A program made the translations under genes and the position numbers. Shown here piece by piece: positions 1-4,374 of a stretch of DNA of 5,325 bases (its first letter is position 1; the number at the start of each line of letters is the position of its first letter). The stretch spans positions 1-5,325 of the forward strand of contig JAEWLD010000041.1 of assembly GCA_023393485.1 (NCBI GenBank), read 5' to 3'. Origin of the DNA: Bacteroidota bacterium (GTDB lineage: Bacteria > Bacteroidota > Bacteroidia > Flavobacteriales > Flavobacteriaceae). Under the pieces are notes generated by a model. It saw only the letters and a program-made list of their open reading frames with translations, did no database searches and had not been told where the DNA came from.

Positions 1-217
1 TCCGGACTTTTTTGTACTGAACTTTTCGGCCTCACGCCAATGGACGATTGGGAAAGAAGCCACACTTCACATCAGCGCTTCGGTAATCAACCTGCTCAAT
101 ACCAACAATGTCGTCAACCGATATTTCAGCGCAGACGATGACGGCCAGACTATTGACCGGATAGACACGCATTCGCTTGCGCGTACGCCAAACCTCGCGA
201 TTCGCGTGGTATTCTGA
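1..217 (+). CDS. TonB-dependent receptor, C-terminal end (partial)
   Basis: The reading frame is open from base 2 to a TGA at 215-217 and gives 71 residues; the 5' part lies outside the window. The peptide alternates polar and hydrophobic residues as in beta strands, contains NLLNTNN and a ...DTHSLARTPNLAIRVVF end, and finishes on an aromatic residue. An R-T-P-N-L-x-x-R-x-x-F terminus after an NLxNxxxV strand is typical of TonB-dependent outer membrane receptors of Flavobacteria (SusC-like or carboxypeptidase-regulatory-domain type), where the terminal Phe is the BAM recognition signal. Such proteins import iron complexes, oligosaccharides or other nutrients across the outer membrane using the proton-motive force passed on by TonB. 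The substrate cannot be inferred from this fragment. It is separated from the next gene by 112 bp containing a T-tract and a promoter, so it is probably the last gene of its own transcript. Confidence 0.82.
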   Translation, partial: PDFFVLNFSASRQWTIGKEATLHISASVINLLNTNNVVNRYFSADDDGQTIDRIDTHSLARTPNLAIRVVF

Positions 218-225
218 TTTTTTTT
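192..225 (+). terminator. possible intrinsic terminator overlapping the receptor stop
   Basis: Bases 192-199 (ACCTCGCG) pair with 203-210 (CGCGTGGT) around a 3-nt loop, with one T:T mismatch. A run of eight T follows at 218-225, beginning directly after the stop codon. The hairpin lies inside the last codons of the receptor gene and is separated from the T-tract by 7 nt, which is longer than in a classical terminator. It is therefore only a candidate. Confidence 0.3.
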
Positions 226-256
226 AGATTTTATGATGTTAAAATGTGTCGAAATA

Positions 257-287
257 TTTGGATAACTGCCTGGATTAAATAACTTTG
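257..287 (+). promoter_or_regulatory. Bacteroidetes-type promoter for the four-gene operon
   Basis: TTTG at 257-260 and TAACTTTG at 280-287 are separated by 19 bp. This matches the known Bacteroidetes primary-sigma consensus (TTTG near -33, TAnnTTTG near -7, spacer about 19-21 bp). The predicted start of transcription lies near 293-296, leaving a leader of about 35 nt before the ATG at 330. The leader is A/T-rich and has no Shine-Dalgarno, which is normal for the phylum. The surrounding 218-329 gap is clearly more AT-rich than the flanking genes. No operator-like inverted repeat stands out in it. Confidence 0.65.
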
Positions 288-329
288 TAATTCAAAGTAC
301 TTTTAATAAACCAAATTCAATATTTCATT

Positions 330-668
330 ATGAGCAATCAACAAAATTTTACCGCACGCCCAATTGATAAGACATCGCTGGCAAAACACATGATTTTCGG
401 CGCCTTGGTAGGGTTTGCCGCGATTTCACTTTTTGTATTTGGAGCAGACAATCCAAAACCCGAATGGGGCGAATTCTGGCGCGTAAGGCCGCTGGTCGTC
501 ACACCAATGGCGGGCGCGACGGCCGGGGCGGTCTTTTATTTTTTAAATCACGTCGGCTCGCAGCGCGGCTGGAATAGGATTTTGACGGTCATCGCAAGTA
601 TCGTCATTGGGTTTATCGGGTTGTGGATGGGCATCATCTTAGGGCTTGACGGCACCATGTGGAATTGA
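330..668 (+). CDS. small three-helix membrane protein ('potassium transporter KefB'-like by name only)
   Basis: This is a 112-residue protein with a polar N-terminus (residues 1-20) and three likely membrane helices at about 21-39, 54-72 and 84-105. A conserved-looking loop with NPKPEWGEFWRVRPL lies between helices 1 and 2. From memory, small proteins with the pattern NPxWGxFWxxRPLxxxPxAGAxGG are common in Flavobacteria and are often labelled 'potassium transporter KefB'. That label looks like a propagated name: the protein is far too short for KefB (about 600 residues) and has no antiporter or TrkA-N domain, so a transport function should not be assumed. It is the first gene after the promoter. 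The next gene begins 1 nt after its stop, so the two are probably translated together. The ATG at 330 fits the start of the hydrophilic N-terminus. The function is unknown; it may be a membrane partner of the genes that follow. Confidence 0.75.
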   Translation: MSNQQNFTARPIDKTSLAKHMIFGALVGFAAISLFVFGADNPKPEWGEFWRVRPLVVTPMAGATAGAVFYFLNHVGSQRGWNRILTVIASIVIGFIGLWMGIILGLDGTMWN

Positions 669-669
669 G

Positions 670-1368
670 ATGATGGCCTTACACTTCAGCGTCATTTATG
701 CCCGGTCAAAGCAAAATTGGTGGATGCGCATTTTCACTGTCTGTTGTCGTGTGGCATTGGCGCTCGGCTTTTTACCTTCGGGCTTTGTGAAAATCCTTGG
801 CGAGCGGTTTACCGCATTATCGGTTAACCATCCGATGGGGCATTATCTCGAGGCGCTGCACCTGACCGGCTATTATTATACGTTCATTGGGCTGGCCCAG
901 GTCACGGCGGCAATTTTATTATTGATACCGCGGACGGCCACACTCGGTGCGCTGATTTATTTTCCGATCATACTCAATATCTGCATCCTTTCATTGTCGG
1001 TTTGTTTTGATGGATCGATGTTGACCTCGCCACTGATGGTTTTGGCCAATTTGTATTTGCTGTGTTGGGATTATGACAAGCTCAAGTATATTTTCAACCG
1101 CCGCAATACGTCCGGCGAGATGCCCGATAAGAAATTTCCGATTTTGTTTTTCGCTGGCGTTTTGGCGACAATGGTATTGGTGGCGATTGCAGGCTTCAAT
1201 GCGTATACCGTCAAGCCGCACAACACGCTAAGCGATTGCCAAACGCAGTGCGACGATGCTGAAAATCCAGAAGCCTGCAGTGATTTCTGCAATTGCATCC
1301 ACAGGCAAGGCAAGCCTTATGACGAATGTCTCGACGCTTACAAAAAAGCAATAAAAAAGAAAAAATGA
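670..1368 (+). CDS. DoxX-like membrane protein with a cysteine-rich C-terminal tail
   Basis: This is a 232-residue integral membrane protein. Likely helices are at about 21-43, 68-87, 91-112, 117-133 and 156-179. The first four resemble the DoxX/DoxX-like four-helix family: ALGFLPSGFVKILGERF in helix 1, GLAQVTAAILLLIPRTATLGA across helices 2 and 3, and NLYLLCWDYDKLKYIF after helix 4. Positive residues before helix 1 (RSKQNWWMR) and after helix 4 (KLKYIFNRR) place these ends in the cytoplasm, so the tail after helix 5 would be periplasmic. That tail (about 188-232) has six Cys, at 190, 194, 203, 207, 209 and 220, as CX3C-x8-CX3C-C, and ends in KKKK. DoxX family members are poorly defined; some are quinone or thiosulfate oxidation subunits. 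I chose the ATG at 670, directly after the previous stop; the in-frame ATG at 646 would overlap that gene and adds an unconvincing leader. ATG 673 is equally possible. The stop overlaps the next start as ATGA. Confidence 0.75.
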   Translation: MMALHFSVIYARSKQNWWMRIFTVCCRVALALGFLPSGFVKILGERFTALSVNHPMGHYLEALHLTGYYYTFIGLAQVTAAILLLIPRTATLGALIYFPIILNICILSLSVCFDGSMLTSPLMVLANLYLLCWDYDKLKYIFNRRNTSGEMPDKKFPILFFAGVLATMVLVAIAGFNAYTVKPHNTLSDCQTQCDDAENPEACSDFCNCIHRQGKPYDECLDAYKKAIKKKK

Positions 1369-2135
1369 AACCTGAATATTTTACCGCCGAAAACTCGATA
1401 GTCCGCCAGATATGGGGAAATGCCGATACGATCCTTTTTATATTCGCCGGCGCTTCGGCTGAATTCGCGCTCAATAAAGCCGTTGACTGGCTTTACTTTA
1501 CGGGAAAACTTCCCGCCGATCCGTTGGGCAGGCTTTTTTCGACGGTCGGCTATGCGCGTATGATTGTTTTTGCTGAAAAGACTGCGGCCGAAAAATCAAT
1601 CGATGCGATGGCCGCAATCCATTCAAACGTCGAGGCCAAACGCGGCATGCGCATTCCCGATTGGGCGTATCGCGATGTTTTGTTTATGCTGATCGACTAT
1701 TCGATTAGGTCTTTTGAAGTGCTCGAACGCAAACTCACGCAAACCGAGAAAGCGGAAGTGTTCGATGTCTTTAACCGCGTCGGTACGCGAATGGGCCTGA
1801 AAGGCTTGCCCGATAACTTTACCGACTGGCAAAAGATGCGCCTTGAACATTTGCGCGAAAACCTCGAGCGCAGCCATTATACCGAAGATTTATTCAGGCA
1901 ATACCGCAAGCATCTCGGATTTGTCCGTTACCAGATTTTGCGCGAAGTGCAGATATTGATTGCGCCGGTTGAAGTAAAGCAAGATCTTTCGCGGCAAAAA
2001 ACGTCATTCGTCAAGCGGCTGATCGCCCTTTACAAATCGAGCCGGCTCATCCACGCGGACGGCTTGCTAAAAGACATGATACTGCCGCCGAAATACAAAA
2101 ACCAAATCAAAGCCCTCAACATATCCGGCAGATAA
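1365..2135 (+). CDS. MpaB/DUF2236-family putative heme oxygenase
   Basis: This 256-residue, mostly helical, soluble protein has no signal peptide. The N-terminal part (WGNADTILFIFAGASAEFAL, about 17-36) and the sequence GRLFST...FAEKTAAEKSIDAMAAIHSNVEAKRG resemble the MpaB/DUF2236 fold, which includes rubber oxygenase Lcp and fungal MpaB. Arg56-x3-Thr60 and His86 fall in the same order as the Arg164-x3-Thr168 and His198 that surround the b-type heme in Lcp of Streptomyces K30, with similar spacing (26 against 30 residues from Thr to His). This suggests that heme binding is retained; the alignment was made by eye. IPDWAYRDVLFMLIDYSIR (97-115) follows, where relatives carry the WVH..L helix. 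The substrate is unknown. Relatives range from polyisoprene cleavage to side-chain oxidation, and nothing here specifies one. The start at 1365 forms an ATGA overlap with the upstream stop, indicating translational coupling; an in-frame ATG at 1326 lies inside the upstream gene and is unlikely. The last gene of the operon follows after 11 nt. Confidence 0.72.
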   Translation: MKPEYFTAENSIVRQIWGNADTILFIFAGASAEFALNKAVDWLYFTGKLPADPLGRLFSTVGYARMIVFAEKTAAEKSIDAMAAIHSNVEAKRGMRIPDWAYRDVLFMLIDYSIRSFEVLERKLTQTEKAEVFDVFNRVGTRMGLKGLPDNFTDWQKMRLEHLRENLERSHYTEDLFRQYRKHLGFVRYQILREVQILIAPVEVKQDLSRQKTSFVKRLIALYKSSRLIHADGLLKDMILPPKYKNQIKALNISGR

Positions 2136-2146
2136 CCCATGCCATC

Positions 2147-2656
2147 ATGAAATCAAACCAATCACAATTAAAAAGGCGAATCAGGAACCAGCTCATTTTC
2201 TTCATCGTCGCATTGCTGCTAAGCGGGCTGACCGCTTTCCCGATCGAAACAGAATTGCAGCTTGTCAGCGCCAATTTTTCACAAGCGCCGCAACAGCTCA
2301 AAGAATGGATCCACACCGTTTATCTTGCCGTCAGAAACACCAACGACCATTATCCGTACCTGAGTTACGGCACAGATTGGCTGGCGTTTGCGCACATTGT
2401 CATCGCGGTTGCATTTATCGGCCCGCTCAAAGATCCGGTGCGCAACATTTGGGTTATTCAATTCGGGATGATTGCCTGCGCGATGGTTTTCCCGCTGGCG
2501 TTTATTGCAGGCGGTGTCCGCGGCATTCCATTTTTCTGGCAATTGATTGATTGCAGTTTCGGCGTCGTTGGGTTTGTGGTATTGTATAAGTGTTTCCGTG
2601 ATATTTTGACGCTCGAAAAAATGATTCCGGGCTCGGTCAGTCGCGAAGGTTATTGA
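2147..2656 (+). CDS. four-helix membrane protein of unknown function
   Basis: This 169-residue protein begins with a basic segment (KRRIRNQ, 9-15), followed by four likely membrane helices at about 15-33, 79-94, 101-123 and 129-150. A longer extracytoplasmic stretch (34-78) lies between helices 1 and 2 and contains HTVYLAVRNTNDHYPYLSYGTDW. Well-formed motifs are AFPIETEL at the end of helix 1, FIGPLKDPVRNIWVI between helices 2 and 3, and GVRGIPFFWQLIDCSFG between helices 3 and 4. They look like the conserved core of a defined family, but I cannot give it a name. The Pro-Leu-Lys-Asp-Pro turn with Arg99 would be cytoplasmic, in agreement with the positive-inside rule. It is the last gene of the operon, 11 nt behind the MpaB-like gene. 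Its final six codons overlap the convergent cheB gene by 20 bp, and no terminator hairpin is visible there. Confidence 0.7.
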   Translation: MKSNQSQLKRRIRNQLIFFIVALLLSGLTAFPIETELQLVSANFSQAPQQLKEWIHTVYLAVRNTNDHYPYLSYGTDWLAFAHIVIAVAFIGPLKDPVRNIWVIQFGMIACAMVFPLAFIAGGVRGIPFFWQLIDCSFGVVGFVVLYKCFRDILTLEKMIPGSVSREGY

Positions 2657-3221
2657 TAAACGACGTCATCTCCGAAGGCTTCAAAACAAGACGCGGCGAC
2701 GCAACCTCAAGCGCATGTTCAGGCATAAACGGCACTTCAGCGGTTTCAGGCAATTGTACGATGCTTGTCCCACCGGCATTATTTACGGCAATCAGGCCGT
2801 TGCTTCCGTCGGCGTTGGCGCCTGAGAGCAAAATTGCGACGAGGTTTTGGCCAAATGTTTCGGCGGCAGATTCGAATGCAATGTCGCTGCTCGGCCTGCT
2901 ATAGTTGACTTTTTCCGAAATATCGAGCGACAACGTAAAATCGGTCTCAAAAAGCAAATGGTAATCCGACGGCGCAACATGGATGCGATTCGGCTTTAAC
3001 TTCGTCTTATCTTCGATTTCCTTTATCGGCAAACCGCTTTTCATCCGAAGCAGTTCTTCAAGGATATTATCGTCCGAATTTCGCCGATGCAGCACAATGA
3101 CAATCCCGACCGATCCAATGTCTTCAAGCTTTGGAAGGACATTGAGCAAAACCTCGAGGCTGCCGGCCGACCCGCCGATAACGACGACTTTTCGCAACGG
3201 TTTCAGCTGATTTTCTTCCAT
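2637..3221 (-). CDS. cheB: CheB-type protein-glutamate methylesterase, catalytic domain only
   Basis: This 194-residue protein corresponds to the C-terminal catalytic half of CheB. The Ser-His-Asp triad is visible: Ser18 in VVIGGSAGS, His45 in VIVLHRRNS, and Asp138 in ILLSGANADGSNG. Other family marks are IHVAPSDYHLL (80-90), RPSSDIAFESAAETFG (109-124) and PFMPEHALEVA. CheB removes methyl groups from glutamyl residues of receptors or other proteins, opposing CheR, and can deamidate glutamine. The N-terminal receiver domain of classical CheB (total about 350 residues) is absent; the start ATG at 3219-3221 leaves only 11 residues before the first strand, so this is not a truncation by start choice. 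It would not be controlled by its own phosphorylation. The start overlaps the end of cheR by 19 nt. The stop lies inside the convergent plus-strand gene. Stand-alone CheB domains of this type are known in Bacteroidetes next to hybrid kinases; the target is unknown. Confidence 0.9.
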   Translation of the reverse strand: MEENQLKPLRKVVVIGGSAGSLEVLLNVLPKLEDIGSVGIVIVLHRRNSDDNILEELLRMKSGLPIKEIEDKTKLKPNRIHVAPSDYHLLFETDFTLSLDISEKVNYSRPSSDIAFESAAETFGQNLVAILLSGANADGSNGLIAVNNAGGTSIVQLPETAEVPFMPEHALEVASPRLVLKPSEMTSFINNLRD

Positions 3222-4012
3222 ATTTTGTCTTTTCGCAATTGCTGGTAATTTTTCTGTACCGATGTATATTTCAGTGTTTCCTTGGTGCCGAGCGCGAGAT
3301 AGCCCAAACGCGCAAGACTGTCGTCGAAGAGCTGCAGCGCGCGGTCCTGCAAATCCTTGTCAAAATAAATCAGCACGTTGCGGCATAAAATCAGGTCGAA
3401 TTCGTTGAATGACCGGTCAGAAACCAGGCTGTGCTGTGAAAATACCATTTTCTTCGAAAGGTTTTCATCGAATTTCGCCAGACCGTAATTGGCGGTATAA
3501 TAACCCGAAAAATCTTTTTTGCCACCCGAATCGCGGTAGTTTTCTGCATAGTCCTTCATCAGGCGCAGCGGGAATAGTCCTTTTTTCGCCGTGTCGAGTA
3601 CCGCGTGATTGATGTCAGTGGCGTAGATGATCGCTTTGCCAAGCAGGTTTAGTTCACTCAGAAGAATCGCCATTGAATAGACTTCCTGTCCGGTTGAACA
3701 GCCGGCATGCCAAATCCTGATGAAAGGCTTGCTTGTGAGCGACGGCAGGATTTCCTCGCGCAAGACTTTGTAAAATGCCGGGTCGCGGAACATTTCGGTG
3801 ACATTGACCGTGATTTCCTCAACCAGCCGCGTGAAATAGTCGGCGTCACTGGTTACTTTGGCCAGGAATTCCCCGAAGTGCGAAAAGCCGTCGAGCTGGT
3901 AGATCCTGTCGATACGCCGCCTGAACGACGCGCGCGAATAACCGCCGAAGTCATAACCGTAATGGTCAAAAACCTCTGAAATCAAGACATCAAGCTGTTG
4001 GTCATTGATCAT
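3203..4012 (-). CDS. cheR: CheR-type protein-glutamate O-methyltransferase
   Basis: This 269-residue protein has full CheR length. Residues 1-75 form the helical N-terminal domain (YDFGGYSRASFRRRIDR, 20-36). The catalytic domain follows, with T-x3-R at Thr72/Arg76 (NVTEMFRDPAF), the SAM-binding loop AGCSTGQEVYS (103-113), Asp133 in YATDIN, and RNVLIYF (211-217). In Salmonella CheR the corresponding Thr94, Arg98, Glu129 and Asp154 contact S-adenosylhomocysteine; all appear to be conserved here (Glu110 for Glu129). The preceding residue is Gln109, where most relatives have Glu (GEE), a probably tolerated change. No beta-subdomain loss or C-terminal fusion (TPR, PAS) is visible. The enzyme transfers methyl groups from SAM to glutamates on receptors or similar helical signalling proteins. 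The start overlaps the stop of the upstream response regulator as ATGA (4009-4012), and its own end overlaps cheB, so the four genes are almost certainly one transcript. No methyl-accepting receptor is encoded in the window. Confidence 0.93.
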   Translation of the reverse strand: MINDQQLDVLISEVFDHYGYDFGGYSRASFRRRIDRIYQLDGFSHFGEFLAKVTSDADYFTRLVEEITVNVTEMFRDPAFYKVLREEILPSLTSKPFIRIWHAGCSTGQEVYSMAILLSELNLLGKAIIYATDINHAVLDTAKKGLFPLRLMKDYAENYRDSGGKKDFSGYYTANYGLAKFDENLSKKMVFSQHSLVSDRSFNEFDLILCRNVLIYFDKDLQDRALQLFDDSLARLGYLALGTKETLKYTSVQKNYQQLRKDKIWKKIS

Positions 4013-4374
4013 TTTAAACGGTTCAGCAGTTCAAACAATTGGTCAACGTCAATCGGTTTTGACAGGTAACCGTCGGCGCCGGCAGCGAGGCACTTCTCGC
4101 GGTCGCCGACCATAGCCTGCGCGGTCACCGCAATGACGGGAATGTCAGCTCGTGACGGGATTTGTTTTATCAGCGGAATCGCCTCATAACCGTCCATTTC
4201 AGGCATCATCATGTCAATCAATACCGCGTGGAGTGGCACATCGGATTCGAGCAGTGCAATCGCGTCGGGCGCGCTCATTCGCGAATCTGTCTCAAATCCT
4301 CGGGCGCGCAGCGTAGCGGCCAATGCAAAAATGTTTCGGCTGTCATCGTCGATAATCAGGACACGTTTTTTCAT
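4009..4374 (-). CDS. single-domain response regulator (REC only)
   Basis: This 121-residue protein consists of one receiver domain and nothing else. Key residues are all present: acid pocket Asp9-Asp10-Asp11 (VLIIDDDSRN), phospho-acceptor Asp54 (LIDMMMPEMDGYE), Thr84 (VIAVTAQAM) and Lys106 (YLSKPIDVDQL). It has no DNA-binding or enzymatic output domain, so it should act as a phosphate carrier or sink, or by protein contact in the manner of CheY or DivK. It is closely related to the last receiver of the adjacent hybrid kinase: both share VTAxAMxGDREKC, AGA and KPxDVDQL, which suggests local duplication. The start overlaps the kinase stop as ATGA (4371-4374) and the stop overlaps the cheR start in the same way. 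A plausible role is to connect the kinase with CheR/CheB, taking the place of the receiver domain that CheB lacks; this is inference. Confidence 0.92.
   Translation of the reverse strand: MKKRVLIIDDDSRNIFALAATLRARGFETDSRMSAPDAIALLESDVPLHAVLIDMMMPEMDGYEAIPLIKQIPSRADIPVIAVTAQAMVGDREKCLAAGADGYLSKPIDVDQLFELLNRLK

Noticed and set aside
646..669. Upstream in-frame ATG at 646 as start of the DoxX-like gene
   Set aside because: It would overlap the previous gene and adds an uncharacteristic leader; ATG 670/673, right after the upstream stop, fits better.
1326..1364. Upstream in-frame ATG at 1326 as start of the MpaB-like gene
   Set aside because: The added 13 residues come from the lysine-rich end of the DoxX gene read in another frame; the ATGA overlap at 1365 is the typical coupled start.
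2305..2550. Plus-strand 81-codon frame inside the last operon gene
   Set aside because: Arg/His/Cys-rich out-of-frame translation of a clear membrane protein; no independent evidence.
2653..3210. Plus-strand frames opposite cheB (2653-2904, 2983-3210)
   Set aside because: cheB shows an intact catalytic triad over the same bases; these frames are shadows.
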